A stretch of 64,000 nt of DNA from Microbispora rosea (GTDB lineage: Bacteria; Actinomycetota; Actinomycetes; Streptosporangiales; Streptosporangiaceae). The DNA lies in the NCBI RefSeq assembly GCF_900156315.1, contig NZ_FTNI01000004.1, positions 62,001 through 126,000 on the forward strand. The letters are read 5' to 3'. The first letter of the stretch is position 1; every line of letters starts with the position of its first letter. A program made the translations under genes and the position numbers. Of the stretch, positions 32,485 to 42,882 are shown in pieces. The notes below the pieces were generated by a model. That model was not told the DNA's origin. It did no database searches and saw nothing but the letters and a program-made list of their open reading frames with translations.

Positions 32485-34542
32485 TTGAGGCAGGCCACGC
32501 TGACAACGACGTTCCGAGACCTGGGAGTCATCCCGGAGATCGCCGATGCACTCGAGACCGAGGGCATCACTTCACCATTCCCAATTCAGGAGATGGCGCT
32601 CCCGCTGGCGCTGGCCGGCCAGGACGTCATCGGACAGGCGCGCACCGGCACCGGCAAGACCTATGCCTTCGGCGTCGCCATGCTCCAGCTCGTCGGCAAG
32701 CCGAGGAAGAACCGCAAGAAGCCCCGCGGTCTGGTCCTCGTCCCGACCCGCGAGCTGGCCCTCCAGGTGACCGAGGACCTGGTCCTCGCCGCCGGGAAGC
32801 TGGGGTCGCGCATCCTCACCGTGTACGGCGGGCGCGCGTACGAGCCGCAGATCGAGGCGCTCAAGAACGGCGTCGACGTGATCGTCGGCACGCCGGGGCG
32901 GCTGCTCGACCTGGTCAAGCAGAAGCACCTCGACCTCGGCCAGATCACCATGCTCGTCCTCGACGAGGCCGACCGCATGCTGGATCTCGGCTTCCTCCCC
33001 GACATCGAGCGGATCATCAAGCTGGTGCCGGAGCAGCGGCAGACCATGCTGTTCTCCGCCACCATGCCCGGTGAGATCGTGAACCTGTCCCGCCGCTACC
33101 TCACCCGGCCGACCCGGGTCAGGGCGGAGAGCAGCACGGCCGAGGCCGAGACGACCACGCTGACGACGCAGCACGTCTACCGCACGCACCGCATGGACAA
33201 GATCGAGATCGTGGCCCGCCTCATGCAGAGCAGGGGCGCCGGGCTCACGATGGTCTTCTGCGAGACCAAGCGGGCCTGCGACATGGTCGCCGAGCAGCTC
33301 AAGGACAAGGGCTTCGCGGTGGCGGCCGTCCACGGCGACCTCGGCCAGGGCCAGCGCGAGCAGGCGCTGCGGGCGTTCCGCAACGGCAAGATCAGTGTGC
33401 TGGTGGCGACCGACGTCGCGGCGCGCGGCATCGACATCGACGACGTCACCCACGTCGTCAACTACGACTGTCCGCAGGACGAGAAGACCTACGTCCACCG
33501 GATCGGCCGCACGGGCCGGGCGGGCCGCACGGGCGTCGCCGTGACCTTCGTCGAGTGGACCGAGCTGGCCCGCTGGAAGGTCATCAACAACGCCCTCTCG
33601 CTGGACTTCGCCGATCCCGTCGAGACCTATTCGAGCTCCCCCCATCTGTACGCCGAGCTCGACATCCCCGAGGGAACCAAGGGCGTGCTCCCGCGCGCCC
33701 AGCGCTCGCGGGCGGGTCTGGAGGCCGAGGAGATCGAGGACCTCGGGGAGACCGGGCGCACCCGCTCCCGCGGCAAGTCCCGGCGCGACGACGCCCGTGA
33801 CAGCGCCCGTGACAGCGCCGAGGAGCGTCGTGAGCGTCCCGCCCGCACCCGCGAGCGGCGGCGGACCCGTGGGGGCCGCCTCCAGGACGCCGCGGCTCCC
33901 TCGGGGGAGACCGAGGCGCCGCCGGTGGAGGCTCCCGTGGAGACTCCTGCCGAGGTCACCGTGGAGACTCCGGCCGAGGCCGCGTCTGGGCGGCGCGGGC
34001 GCAGGGGCGCGAACACGGCGGCCCTGACCGGCGCGCTGGCCGACGCCTCGGCCGTGAGGTCCCCTGCGGACGGCACGGTGGACGACGCGGTGGACGACGC
34101 GGTGGACGGCGCGGTGGACCACGCCGAGGCCGTGGACGGGCCGGAGCCGGAGGCCACGCGAAGGACCACCCGCCGCAGGGCCCGTGCCGCCGAGCCGGCG
34201 CCCGCGGCCGAGGAGCAGGTGGAGGAGCGCCCGGCCCGCCGCCGCAGGACCCGCACCGCCGACGGCGCCGGTCAAGCGCTCCCGGTGGAGGCGGAGCCGA
34301 CCGTGGCGGCGCCCGTGAGCGAGGTCGCCGACGAGCCCGCCGTGCGGCCGGCTCCGAAGCAGGAGCCGAAGCACGAGCCGGAGCAGGAGCCGGAGCGGAT
34401 CATCCCGGCCAGCCCGTTCATGATCGTGTTCAGGTCTCCCGACCTCGCGACCGATGAGGACGATCCCGCGCCGTCCGCCGCGAGCGAGCGCGCCCAGCAG
34501 CGGCGCCGCCCGCCCCGGCCGCGGCCCCGCCGTACGGGGTGA
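32485..34542 (+). CDS. DEAD-box RNA helicase
   Basis: A 685-residue ATP-dependent RNA helicase (RhlE/CshA type, Rv3211 equivalent) for rRNA or mRNA remodelling. Q-motif FPIQ, Walker A ARTGTGKT (52-59), DEAD (160-163), SAT, and HRIGRTGRAGR are present. After about residue 400 there is a long low-complexity Arg/Glu/Ala/Val tail with repeats (VETPAEV, DDAVDDAVDGAVDHA), typical of RNA-binding extensions. The start is doubtful: the only in-frame starts are TTG 32485 and CTG 32500, the latter with AGGCAGG 5 nt upstream. Homologues begin near the CTG (LTTTFRDLG). Confidence 0.93.
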   Translation: MRQATLTTTFRDLGVIPEIADALETEGITSPFPIQEMALPLALAGQDVIGQARTGTGKTYAFGVAMLQLVGKPRKNRKKPRGLVLVPTRELALQVTEDLVLAAGKLGSRILTVYGGRAYEPQIEALKNGVDVIVGTPGRLLDLVKQKHLDLGQITMLVLDEADRMLDLGFLPDIERIIKLVPEQRQTMLFSATMPGEIVNLSRRYLTRPTRVRAESSTAEAETTTLTTQHVYRTHRMDKIEIVARLMQSRGAGLTMVFCETKRACDMVAEQLKDKGFAVAAVHGDLGQGQREQALRAFRNGKISVLVATDVAARGIDIDDVTHVVNYDCPQDEKTYVHRIGRTGRAGRTGVAVTFVEWTELARWKVINNALSLDFADPVETYSSSPHLYAELDIPEGTKGVLPRAQRSRAGLEAEEIEDLGETGRTRSRGKSRRDDARDSARDSAEERRERPARTRERRRTRGGRLQDAAAPSGETEAPPVEAPVETPAEVTVETPAEAASGRRGRRGANTAALTGALADASAVRSPADGTVDDAVDDAVDGAVDHAEAVDGPEPEATRRTTRRRARAAEPAPAAEEQVEERPARRRRTRTADGAGQALPVEAEPTVAAPVSEVADEPAVRPAPKQEPKHEPEQEPERIIPASPFMIVFRSPDLATDEDDPAPSAASERAQQRRRPPRPRPRRTG

Positions 34543-34845
34543 GGGGCCGGCACAGGCCCGCCCGGCGATGAGCACGACCGCAGGGGCAGGGAGGGCACCG
34601 GGCAACCGGCGCTCTCCCTGCCCCGTTTCTTTGAGGGCCGCTTCGCCCGCAGTGGGTATGACCTGGACAGGAGGCATGCGCAATGACCGTCCGAAACCCT
34701 CGTAGTCGCTTTGGCAGTGTCGCCGGGATCTTTCCTGGGTATCGTGATGCCACGTGAGTGAGCGAGCCTTCAGCAGACGGTCCAGGACGTGTGGCCGGTC
34801 CGGCCCATCGGTTCCCGGGATCCGGGGTGAGGTGGAGGAGGCCTC
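34543..34845. other. Spacer after the DEAD helicase
   Basis: It holds the helicase terminator (34583-34624) and a short open frame of 24 codons at 34683-34757 with AGGAGG upstream (MTVRNPRSRFG...), which cannot be judged by sequence alone. GGTGGAGGAGG near 34831-34841 is the ribosome binding site of the next gene. Confidence 0.4.
34583..34624 (+). terminator. Intrinsic terminator of the DEAD helicase gene
   Basis: GGGGCAGGGAG / CTCCCTGCCCC, a perfect 11-bp stem with an inner GC-rich loop, followed by GTTTCTTTG. Confidence 0.85.
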
Positions 34846-35730
34846 GTGAGCACGCCACGGTTCCTGACCCTTCCTCCAGGTGTCAGCAGTGAGCAGATCG
34901 AGACGCCGCTGGGCTCGTTCGCGGTGCTCGAAGCGCTTCCGGTCAGCGGCGTCCCCGAGCGCTGGCCTGCCCTTCTCGTCCCCGGCTTCACGGGGTCGAA
35001 GGAGGACTTCATCGCCGTCCTGCAGACGCTCGCGCAGTCCGGTCGCAAAGTGATCGCGGTCGACATGCGCGGGCAGTACGAGACGCCCGGCCCCGACGAC
35101 CCGGCGGCGTACTCGTGCGCGTCCCTCGGCGCGGACGTCGCCGCGATCGCCGCGGTGGTCGGCCAGGGTGAGCCCGTCCACCTGCTGGGGCACTCCTTCG
35201 GCGGGCTGGTCTCCCGGGAGACGGCGCTGAACGGCACCGCCAAGCTCGCCTCGCTCACGCTCATGAGCTCGGGGCCCGCGGGCATCGTCGGGCCGCGGGA
35301 GCGGATGGGGCGGGTCATGCTGGCCGAGCTCCCGGAGTACGGCCTCGACTACATGTGGTCGAACCGGATGGAGCCCGAGGCGCTGGCGGCGGGCGTCCCC
35401 GACGACATCGTCGCGTTCCTGCGCAAGCGGCTGCTCGCCAACCACCCCACCGGTCTCGTGACGATGGCGCACGAGGTCCTGGGCGCCCCCGACCGCTGCA
35501 CGGAGCTGGCCGAGTGCGGTCTCGATCTCCTGGTCCTGTACGGCGAGCACGACGACGGCTGGCCGCCGCTGCTGCAGGCGGAGATGGCCCGCAGGCTCGA
35601 CGCGGAGTGCGTCGTGGTGCCCGGGGCGCTCCACTCCCCGGCCGTCGAGGCCCCCGAGACCACCGCGGCGGCCCTGACCCGATTCTGGAACGCGGCGGAG
35701 AGCCGGCTGCTCCAGCACCAGCACGGATGA
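34846..35730 (+). CDS. Alpha/beta hydrolase
   Basis: A 294-residue esterase-like hydrolase with the nucleophile elbow GHSFGG near residue 124, the acid in YGEHDDGWP and the histidine in ALHSP. GTG 34846 lies 5 nt after GGAGGAGG. It is probably cotranscribed with the oxygenase gene 10 bp downstream. Substrate unknown. Confidence 0.9.
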   Translation: MSTPRFLTLPPGVSSEQIETPLGSFAVLEALPVSGVPERWPALLVPGFTGSKEDFIAVLQTLAQSGRKVIAVDMRGQYETPGPDDPAAYSCASLGADVAAIAAVVGQGEPVHLLGHSFGGLVSRETALNGTAKLASLTLMSSGPAGIVGPRERMGRVMLAELPEYGLDYMWSNRMEPEALAAGVPDDIVAFLRKRLLANHPTGLVTMAHEVLGAPDRCTELAECGLDLLVLYGEHDDGWPPLLQAEMARRLDAECVVVPGALHSPAVEAPETTAAALTRFWNAAESRLLQHQHG

Positions 35731-35740
35731 CCCGGTCGCC

Positions 35741-36652
35741 ATGCCCGGAACCAGCGGCCTGACCGCCCAGCCTCCGGAATCGGCGACGTGGCTGGTCCAC
35801 GTCGACCGGACCATGTGGGTGGGCGGCGTGCGCGGCCTGATGCTGCAGGCCCTGCATCCGCTGGCGATGCGCGGCGTGTGGCAGAACTCCAACTTCCGGG
35901 AGGACCCCTTCGGCCGGCTGCGCCGCACCGCGGACTTCGTGGGCCGCGTGACGTACGGCAGTCCCGAGGAGGCCGAGGAGATCGGCAGGCGGGTGCGCGC
36001 GATCCACCGGACCCTGCGCATCCGCGACCCCGACACGGGCAGGACCCACCGGGTGGACGAGCCCGAGCTGCTGCTGTGGGTCCACTGCGCGGAGGTGACG
36101 TCCTACCTGGAGGTCGTCCGCCGCGCGGGCGTCCCGATCACCGACCGGCAGGCCGACCAGTACCTCGCGGAGCAGCGGCGCAGCGCCACGTACGTCGGGC
36201 TCCACCCGGACGACGTGCCCGGCTCCGTCAGCGAGATGAACGACTACTTCGCCCGGATGCGGCCGGTCCTGCGGGTCATCCCCGAGTCGGCCGCCGCCGT
36301 GCGGTTCCTGCTCTGGCCGCGCCTGCCGGAGAACATGCGCTTCCTGTCTCCGGCCAAGCCGGTCTACTTCCCGTTCGGCGCGCTGTGCTACTACACGTTG
36401 CCCGACTGGGCCCGCCGCCTGTACGGCGCGCTGCCCGAGGTGCCGCAGATCGCGGTCACGGCGGCGTTGCGGGCCTTCCGGCTGACCATGAACACGATCC
36501 CCGACTTCGTGCACCAGCAGGTGCTCGACGACGGCACCAGGGCGATGCTGCGGGCCTCACGCGAACGCCTGGGCGCCGCCGGATACGACGTCGACAGGGG
36601 CCTCAGGGCGCTGGTCGATCCTCGCCGCCATCCCGGCCGGGTGACGGGGTGA
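35741..36652 (+). CDS. MpaB/Lcp-like oxygenase domain protein (DUF2236)
   Basis: A 303-residue protein of the ER-bound oxygenase MpaB / latex-clearing-protein family, proposed heme b oxygenases. Family marks are RGLMLQALHPLAMRGV, the heme-site region VHCAEVTSYL and YFARMRP. It follows the hydrolase gene by 10 bp. Its last 50 bases overlap the convergent nuclease gene. Confidence 0.88.
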   Translation: MPGTSGLTAQPPESATWLVHVDRTMWVGGVRGLMLQALHPLAMRGVWQNSNFREDPFGRLRRTADFVGRVTYGSPEEAEEIGRRVRAIHRTLRIRDPDTGRTHRVDEPELLLWVHCAEVTSYLEVVRRAGVPITDRQADQYLAEQRRSATYVGLHPDDVPGSVSEMNDYFARMRPVLRVIPESAAAVRFLLWPRLPENMRFLSPAKPVYFPFGALCYYTLPDWARRLYGALPEVPQIAVTAALRAFRLTMNTIPDFVHQQVLDDGTRAMLRASRERLGAAGYDVDRGLRALVDPRRHPGRVTG

Positions 36653-37556
36653 CCGGCGTCTCCGCCAGGCCGTCCCAGGGGAGCCGGTCGGGCGAGGCCG
36701 CCCGCCCCTCGGGGCAGTGGCGGCGGAAGTCGCACCAGGAGCAGATGGGGCCGGGCTCGGGCGGGAACAGCCGGTCGATCTCGGGCGGCACCGCGGCCGC
36801 CCCCGCGCCCTCCTCCCGTCTCGGTGCGGGAACGGCGCCCTTCGTGGATCCGGCCCACTCGCGATAGGCGTCGTCGGCGTCGGCCGCCTCCGTCGCGATG
36901 TCCTCGGCACGGCGCAGGTGCCGGGCGAGCGACTCGTCCGTGTGCTCCCACTCGGCGACCGTGCCCGTGGGCAGGTGGTGTAACTCCACGCGGTGGCAGG
37001 CGCGGCGCATCATGCGGGACGACGCGATCGCGTAGATCGCCAGCGCGATCGACGAACGGGCGTCGTCGGAGGTCGGCGGGCGGCGGCCGGTCTTGTAGTC
37101 GACCACGACCAGTTCGTCCCCGCGCCGGTCGAGCCGGTCCACCCGGCCGGAGACGGCGATGACCGACGTGCGCGTGGCGACCGTGCGCTCGACGCCCACC
37201 GGCTCGTCACCGGGGTCGAGCGTGGCGACGTAGGAGGAGACCATCGCGCGGGCCCGGTCCCGCCACGCGGCCGACTGCTCCTCGTCCCTGAACCCCTCGC
37301 GGATCCAGCCGTTGGTGAGCAGCACGGCCGCCATGACCGGCGAACGCCGGTCGTACGGCTCCCGCCACCACGCCGCCAGCGCGTTGTGGACGGAGGCCCC
37401 CACGCTGTTGTGCGCCCACGGGGGCCCCTTCTGCGGAGCGGGCCGGTCGAGGTAGGTGAAGCGGTAGCGACGCCGGCAGTCGAGCCAGGTGTTCAGGCGC
37501 GACGGAGTGCAGGTGTAGAGCCGCCTCGGCATGCCGTCGAGGCCGAGCTGCTCCAC
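36603..37556 (-). CDS. RecB-family PD-(D/E)XK exonuclease with Fe-S cysteines
   Basis: A 317-residue Cas4/RecB-like nuclease. Residues 14-22 (TPSRLNTWLDC) begin the Fe-S nuclease fold, the catalytic motif is SGRVDRLD...VVVDYKTG, and the C-terminal cluster ligands are CSWCDFRRHC. With the N-terminal Cys these four would hold a 4Fe-4S cluster. It probably trims single-stranded DNA in repair. The gene overlaps the convergent oxygenase gene by 50 nt. Confidence 0.9.
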   Translation of the reverse strand: MEQLGLDGMPRRLYTCTPSRLNTWLDCRRRYRFTYLDRPAPQKGPPWAHNSVGASVHNALAAWWREPYDRRSPVMAAVLLTNGWIREGFRDEEQSAAWRDRARAMVSSYVATLDPGDEPVGVERTVATRTSVIAVSGRVDRLDRRGDELVVVDYKTGRRPPTSDDARSSIALAIYAIASSRMMRRACHRVELHHLPTGTVAEWEHTDESLARHLRRAEDIATEAADADDAYREWAGSTKGAVPAPRREEGAGAAAVPPEIDRLFPPEPGPICSWCDFRRHCPEGRAASPDRLPWDGLAETPVTPSPGRDGGEDRPAP

Positions 37557-37560
37557 GGCC

Positions 37561-38274
37561 CTACTCGTCGAGGTTCAGCTTGATGCCGGACGCCGTGGTG
37601 CCGTCCACGAGCGGCGGCGGCGCCGCCTCGGCCTCCTGGGCTCCGGTCAGCGATCCCGACAGCCAGCGGTCGAACTCGGGCTCCAGGTCGCCGATCCTGC
37701 CCTCCTCACCGTGCGCGGGCAGCACCCTCGTCTCGTGGGGCAGCGTGAACAGCCGCTCGCCGATCGAGGTGAGCTGGTCGGCGAGCGCGGGGTACTCCCC
37801 GCCGAGCTTGCCGGGGCCGTCCATGAGCAGGGTCTTGCCGCTGAAGACCGCGCCGAGGCCCTCGCAGTAGAGCGAGACGCCGCCCGGCGTGACGCCCGGC
37901 GTGGAGAGCACCTCCAGCTCGACGTCGGCCACGGAGAACAGTCCCTCGTCCTCCATCTCGATGTCGGGCCAGGTCTCCTCCCAGGTCTGCCGCCACAGGC
38001 GCTTGTCCTTGGGGTGGACGGCGATCACGGCCTCGTCCCTGGCCGCCACCTCGATCGCGGCGCCCACGTGGTCGGGCAGGCCGTGGGTGCAGATGACGGC
38101 GAGGACCTCGCGGTCGCCGACCTTTTCCAGGATCTTGTCGGCGTCCCGCGCCGGGTCGATGACGATCACCTCGTCGTCGTCGCCCACGATCCAGGTGTTG
38201 TTCTCGACCTTGTGCTCGTCGCCTTCGATGTCCACGAGGCCCGAGGTCACCACTCGTTCGATGCGCGCTGTCAC
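37561..38274 (-). CDS. Metallo-beta-lactamase fold protein lacking key metal ligands
   Basis: A 237-residue MBL-fold protein. The usual HxHxDH motif is THGLPDHV here (H64, L66, D68, H69), the TPGHT histidine is V128 (TPGVTP) and the SGDT aspartate is K147 (SGKTLL). H188 (PAHGE) is kept. Loss of three ligands argues that a binuclear hydrolase site cannot form. Its position upstream of the nuclease is conserved in related actinomycetes. Role unknown; it may bind one metal or act as a pseudoenzyme. Confidence 0.85.
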   Translation of the reverse strand: MTARIERVVTSGLVDIEGDEHKVENNTWIVGDDDEVIVIDPARDADKILEKVGDREVLAVICTHGLPDHVGAAIEVAARDEAVIAVHPKDKRLWRQTWEETWPDIEMEDEGLFSVADVELEVLSTPGVTPGGVSLYCEGLGAVFSGKTLLMDGPGKLGGEYPALADQLTSIGERLFTLPHETRVLPAHGEEGRIGDLEPEFDRWLSGSLTGAQEAEAAPPPLVDGTTASGIKLNLDE

Positions 38275-38315
38275 GGCTCAGAACCTTACTATCCCTCGCG
38301 GATCCAGCCCGCCGT

Positions 38316-38960
38316 TCAGACATCCCCGTCGAGGCGCGGCGAGAAGGCGCCGAACGGCAGATCGAGCGCCTGGTCCTGGTCCCGCAGGTCACGAAGCGAC
38401 AGGTTGGCCAGCGCGATGAAGCAGCCGGCCTCGACCGGCCAGGCGACCGTCCACAGCCAGTTGCCGAGAGCCTCGCCCACGTAGACGGCCCGGTCGCCCG
38501 GCACTCCCCGCCCCGCGCACCACAGCGCCGTCGGATGGCCGCGTGCGTCGATCTTGGCGTGCGGGGGGCCGGCGTCGAAGCCCTCACCGGGGTCCGGGCC
38601 TGGCAGCCCGGCGTACGCGGCGCCGAGACCGATGCCGGGTTCCTCGGCGATGATCAGCATGTCGGCGGGCCCCTGGGTGACCGACGGGCCCGAGAGGGCG
38701 ACGACGCTCGCCCGCACGCCGGTGCGGTCGTCACCCACTTCTCCGAAGCCCGTCACCAGCCACCCGGTGGGCAGCGGCCACGGGAGCCAGACGGGCACCC
38801 TCGCCGCCTCGCACAGGGCCTCTGCAGCGGCCTGAGAGGGCCGCCGGGGCGGCTGGAAGGGCAGGACGTCCCCGTGAGCGGCGCATCGCCAGGAACTCGA
38901 CCAGACGTTCGGTTCGTGTAGCGGCCCGAAGCACCGCGGACATGTTGGCGCGGTTCTCAC
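38316..38960 (-). CDS. DUF6758 family protein
   Basis: A 214-residue conserved actinobacterial protein with an N-terminal CPRC and a second zinc-ligand candidate (RCAAHGD), then a domain containing [28 protein letters not shown] and GEALGNWLW, marks of DUF6758. GTG 38960 is the start. Function unknown. Confidence 0.85.
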   Translation of the reverse strand: MRTAPTCPRCFGPLHEPNVWSSSWRCAAHGDVLPFQPPRRPSQAAAEALCEAARVPVWLPWPLPTGWLVTGFGEVGDDRTGVRASVVALSGPSVTQGPADMLIIAEEPGIGLGAAYAGLPGPDPGEGFDAGPPHAKIDARGHPTALWCAGRGVPGDRAVYVGEALGNWLWTVAWPVEAGCFIALANLSLRDLRDQDQALDLPFGAFSPRLDGDV

Positions 38961-39032
38961 AAATATTCACGGTGCTTCCGTGACGTCCGTACGTCAAGAG
39001 TCTGCCCGTTATCCAGTCGTAATCTTGGTGAT

Positions 39033-39443
39033 GTGCGGTGCATCAGATGTGTGGGCGCGATCGTCACCGACGCCGAAGGGCGTCTGCTGCTGGTGCGGCG
39101 GGGGCGCCCTCCCGGCGAGGGGCTGTGGTCGCTGCCGGGTGGCAGGGTCGAGCCCGGCGAGACCGACGAGCAGGCGCTGCGCCGCGAACTGCGCGAGGAG
39201 ACCGGCCTCGACGTCACCGTCGTACGGCTCGCCGGGACCGTGCTGCGGCCCGCCCCCGGCGGCGGGACCTACGAGATCCACGACTACGTGGCGACGGCCT
39301 CGGAAGGCGTGCCGGTGGCCGGGGACGACGCCGCCGACGCCCGCTGGTGGGCGCCGTCCGACCTGGCGCGGCTCCCGCTGACCGACGGCCTCGCCGGCGC
39401 CCTCGCCGAATGGGGAGTCGTCCCCGGGATCATCGCTCCGTGA
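39033..39443 (+). CDS. NUDIX hydrolase
   Basis: A 136-residue pyrophosphohydrolase with the complete Nudix box at residues 37-59 (G-x5-E-x7-RELREETGL), the magnesium site. Substrate class (nucleotide sugar, ADP-ribose or oxidised NTP) cannot be told. The first GTG (39033) or one six codons later (39051) may be the real start. Its end overlaps the convergent propeller gene by 14 nt. Confidence 0.93.
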   Translation: MRCIRCVGAIVTDAEGRLLLVRRGRPPGEGLWSLPGGRVEPGETDEQALRRELREETGLDVTVVRLAGTVLRPAPGGGTYEIHDYVATASEGVPVAGDDAADARWWAPSDLARLPLTDGLAGALAEWGVVPGIIAP

Positions 39444-42400
39444 CCGTGCTCCGCCAGATGGTCAGATGGTCGTCGGCGTAACCGGCCGACCTGCCGACGG
39501 CCACCACGCGGTCTCCGGAGACCGCGACCGCCCCGAGCCACTGCGATCCCTCGCCGCCGAGGCCGTCCTGGGTGAGCGTCTGACGCGACCAGTCCACCCC
39601 GTTCTCGGACGCCCACGCGGCGCTGTCGGCCTCGCCGCCCTCCCCGGGCGACCGATGCGATCCGACGGCGACCAGTCCCCGTCCGGTCGAGGTCAGGTCG
39701 AGGACCGAGGCGGCGGCGTCGGCGGGCAGCGTGCCGAACTCCCAGCTCGCGCCGTCGTCGGTGGACAGCGCGGAGAACGGCCGGGGGCCTTCCTCGGTCA
39801 TCGCGGTGCCGACGACCACCACGCCGGCCTCGGTCGCGACCACGTGACGCAGCCCGGCCGAGGTGGTCTCCGGCGGCAGCACCCGGCCGCGGGCGCTCCA
39901 GTTGAGCCCGTCGGAGGAGACCCAGACCACCCCCGTCTCGCGGTCGGCGGTGCCCGACCCGCCGACGGCCATGAACCCGTGAGGCGTCGCCGTGACGCCG
40001 TACAGGCGCACACCCGCCCCTCCGGCCGGCATGCTGCCCGGCGCGGAACGGGTGTACCGCTTGAGGTCGGGGCTGAACCACAGGGCGGGCAGCGTCCCCG
40101 TGGCGGACCGGTCCTCCCCCGCCAGGACGTAGCCCTTCGGTCCGGCGGCCACCACGCCGGGCTCGAGCAGGAAGTGGCCCGCGGGCACCTCGATCGCGGG
40201 ACCCGGCCGCCAGTTCTTCCCGTCGGCGGAGGTGACCAGCAGCGGCCGGGTGACCGCCGGGTCGGTCGTCGTGCTGCCGACGGCGAGCCATCCCCTGGGG
40301 CCGTGCGCCACGCCGCTGAGCGCCTGACGTCCCGGCCCGCCCAGCAGGTCGGGGAACGCCGCGTCCTTCCAGTTGGCGCCGTTGTTGCCGCTCGTCCAGA
40401 TCGCGGCGTCGCCGTTGGCCGCGCCCACGGCCACGAACGTGCCGCCGGACGCCGCGACGTCCGCGGTGTCCCTGGCGAGCCGGTTGAGCCCGGCGATCTC
40501 CTTGAGCGGCACGGTGTGCGCCGCCTCGCCCTTCCCCGCGGTGATCAGCACGGGGAGGTTCTCCACATCGCCCGGCCCGCGCCTGTCGCCGCCCGCCACG
40601 AGGACCCCGGCGTCGGTGATGGCCAGCCCGCGCAGCGTCCCGGGGATCTCGCCGAGATCGGCGCTCCTGGTCCACTTGTGCCCGTCCTGGCTGGTGTAGA
40701 CGGCGTACCGCTCCCAGGCCGACTCGGCCACCGCCGCGACGCCCGCCGCCGACGCCGCCAGGCCGCGCACGCCCGTCCCCTCCGCGCCGAGCGGCCCTAT
40801 CGTGCCGCACTGGGTCCAGTCGGCGCCCTCGGGCGAGCAGTAGACCCGGACCTCGCCGGCGTCCGACTTCTGCCGCGTGGGCACGAGCACGAAGCCCTTC
40901 TCGGTGACGGCCAGCGCGCCGGGCTCCGCGCGTACGTCCGCCAGGGCGGCGGCCGTGCGCAGCCAGGTGCGGCCGCCGTCGTCGGAGCGCAGGACGACCG
41001 AGATGGAGTCGCCCGAGCCCGGATCGGCGAGCGCCACCACGCTGTCGCCCCTGGCGGCCACCGCCCGCATCGCCCTGATCTTGTCAGGGGTGCCGATCTG
41101 GTCGCCGTCCACTCTCGTCCAGCCGACGCCGTCGGGTGACACCCAGGCGACCGGGCCCGCCGTGCCGTCCCGCAGGGTCGTGGCGCCCACGGCGAGGAAA
41201 CCGGTCGCGGTCCGCGCCACGTCGGTGATCCTGTCCTGGCTCCAGAACGCGGTCAGCCGGGCGGGATCCACCGCGGTCCAGGACCGGCCGTCGGAGGAGA
41301 CCCAGATGCCGCGGGCGGCCGGGCCCGCGGAGCCGGGCGCGTCGGTGCCGACGGCGAGCCAGCGCCCGTCGCCGCCCGCGACCCTGCCGACCGCCCCGGG
41401 CGCGGACTCGTAGCCCGGGGCGTCGGCGACCCGGCCCGTCTGCCAGTGCGCGCCTCCGTCGGCGGACACGAGGAACAGCGGCCGGGCGAGCGGGCTCGTC
41501 GTGTCGCTGCCCGCCGCCACCACCGTCGCGCCCGCGGCGGCGAACGCGGTGAGCACCTGGCTGGAGCCGTTGCCCGGCAGCCCGGGCGCGGAGAACGCGG
41601 CGTCGCCCGACTGGCCGTCGCCGGCGGCGAGGCGCAGCCCGGCCCTGGACGGCCCGCCGGCCCACCTGACGACGGCCACGCCCAGCACGGCGGCCGCCAC
41701 GAGGACCACGGCGATCACCGCCGGAGCGACCATCCGGGGCAGGCGCGGGGTGAACCGCCGGACCGGCAGCACCCGCCTGTGGCGGCGTCCGCCACCCGGC
41801 CGGGGCGGGCCGGAGGCCACGAGCATGTCGGGACGCGCCGGGCGGCCTCCCGGCGGGCGCCCGATGCGCTCGACCGGCTCGACGGGTTCGGCCGGCTCGA
41901 CGGGCGGGTCGTCGCGCTCGGGCTCGACCGGGATTTCGGCGCTGATGCGGATGCCGCCCGGCTCTCCCAGGCCGTGGCGGGAGGCGGGCTCGGGCGGCGT
42001 GTGCGTCCACACGTGCTCTGTGGGGTCGTGCTCGCGCAGCGGTCCCGACGCGGGGGTGTCGATCTCGGGGGCGCCGGGCCCGTCCGGGTTCTCACGGGGG
42101 ATCTGGGCCCGCCGGGGCCGGGGCGGGCCTGAGGCGACCAGCTTGTCCGGCCGGTTCACGATCCGGCGACGCCGGCCCTCCTCCTGCCCGGGTGACTCCT
42201 GCGCCGGCTCCCCCGCCGACCTGGCACCCTCGCCATGCCAGGTCGTGGGGGCGCCGGCGGGACCGGGCGGGCCGGTCGCGCCCGCGTCGCCGGGGTCGCC
42301 GGGGTCGCCGGGGTCACCGGGGTCGCTGGGGTCGCCGGGACTTCGTCCGCCGGAGCGGCTGTGGCGCGGCTCACCCGTCCCGTAGGGCCTCGCCCCGTAC

Positions 42401-42747
42401 GGCGCCGCGTACGGTCTGCGGCCCGTCCTGGGCCCGCGGTCGCGCCGCGCCTCCGGCTCCGGCCCGTCGCCCGCGTCCGATCCGGGGCGCGGTGCCCAGA
42501 TGCCGCCGGGTAAGTCCGGGTCGCGTAAGCCCAGGTCGTCGATCTTGCGGTACGGCCGGGTGTCCTCGTCGTCCTCCGGCTCGCCCGCGTCATCGGCCAC
42601 GTCATCGGGAATGGGGGCCGCGAACGGAGGCAGCGCCCACGGGGACGGGCCGGGCGGCCGGTGGTGCAGCTCCGGCGGGGGCACGGAGGAGGGTTCGCCG
42701 GCGGCGCGCCGGCGGTCGGGCTCGTCTTCGTGGGGGCCTGAGGCCAC
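39430..42747 (-). CDS. Large membrane-anchored beta-propeller protein
   Basis: A 1105-residue protein. Residues 1-330 are Pro/Gly/Arg/Glu-rich and probably disordered and cytoplasmic, with a collagen-like run ([20 protein letters not shown]) and two copies of a [10 protein letters not shown] / [10 protein letters not shown] element. One membrane helix (about 340-362, [20 protein letters not shown]) follows. The external 740 residues are sialidase/BNR-like propeller blades with repeated W(V/A)SxDGxxW, such as [10 protein letters not shown] and [13 protein letters not shown] 42747 is preferred because GGGGAGGAG lies 8 nt before it. No catalytic residues recognised; probably binding or scaffolding. 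Confidence 0.8.
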   Translation of the reverse strand: MASGPHEDEPDRRRAAGEPSSVPPPELHHRPPGPSPWALPPFAAPIPDDVADDAGEPEDDEDTRPYRKIDDLGLRDPDLPGGIWAPRPGSDAGDGPEPEARRDRGPRTGRRPYAAPYGARPYGTGEPRHSRSGGRSPGDPSDPGDPGDPGDPGDAGATGPPGPAGAPTTWHGEGARSAGEPAQESPGQEEGRRRRIVNRPDKLVASGPPRPRRAQIPRENPDGPGAPEIDTPASGPLREHDPTEHVWTHTPPEPASRHGLGEPGGIRISAEIPVEPERDDPPVEPAEPVEPVERIGRPPGGRPARPDMLVASGPPRPGGGRRHRRVLPVRRFTPRLPRMVAPAVIAVVLVAAAVLGVAVVRWAGGPSRAGLRLAAGDGQSGDAAFSAPGLPGNGSSQVLTAFAAAGATVVAAGSDTTSPLARPLFLVSADGGAHWQTGRVADAPGYESAPGAVGRVAGGDGRWLAVGTDAPGSAGPAARGIWVSSDGRSWTAVDPARLTAFWSQDRITDVARTATGFLAVGATTLRDGTAGPVAWVSPDGVGWTRVDGDQIGTPDKIRAMRAVAARGDSVVALADPGSGDSISVVLRSDDGGRTWLRTAAALADVRAEPGALAVTEKGFVLVPTRQKSDAGEVRVYCSPEGADWTQCGTIGPLGAEGTGVRGLAASAAGVAAVAESAWERYAVYTSQDGHKWTRSADLGEIPGTLRGLAITDAGVLVAGGDRRGPGDVENLPVLITAGKGEAAHTVPLKEIAGLNRLARDTADVAASGGTFVAVGAANGDAAIWTSGNNGANWKDAAFPDLLGGPGRQALSGVAHGPRGWLAVGSTTTDPAVTRPLLVTSADGKNWRPGPAIEVPAGHFLLEPGVVAAGPKGYVLAGEDRSATGTLPALWFSPDLKRYTRSAPGSMPAGGAGVRLYGVTATPHGFMAVGGSGTADRETGVVWVSSDGLNWSARGRVLPPETTSAGLRHVVATEAGVVVVGTAMTEEGPRPFSALSTDDGASWEFGTLPADAAASVLDLTSTGRGLVAVGSHRSPGEGGEADSAAWASENGVDWSRQTLTQDGLGGEGSQWLGAVAVSGDRVVAVGRSAGYADDHLTIWRSTVTER

Positions 42748-42882
42748 GCTCAGCACCTCCTCCCCGGAGAGGTCAATCCGGACCGTTCCACCTGTCGTAC
42801 GGCAAAGCGATCACAGTGATACCCCATCACGAATCCAGAGCAACACGGGAAGAGCGTGGGGGCCATACCTCTCTAGTGAGAT

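Noticed and set aside
32572..36036. An 1154-codon minus-strand frame
   Set aside because: Antisense to the DEAD helicase, hydrolase and oxygenase genes, all with intact motifs.
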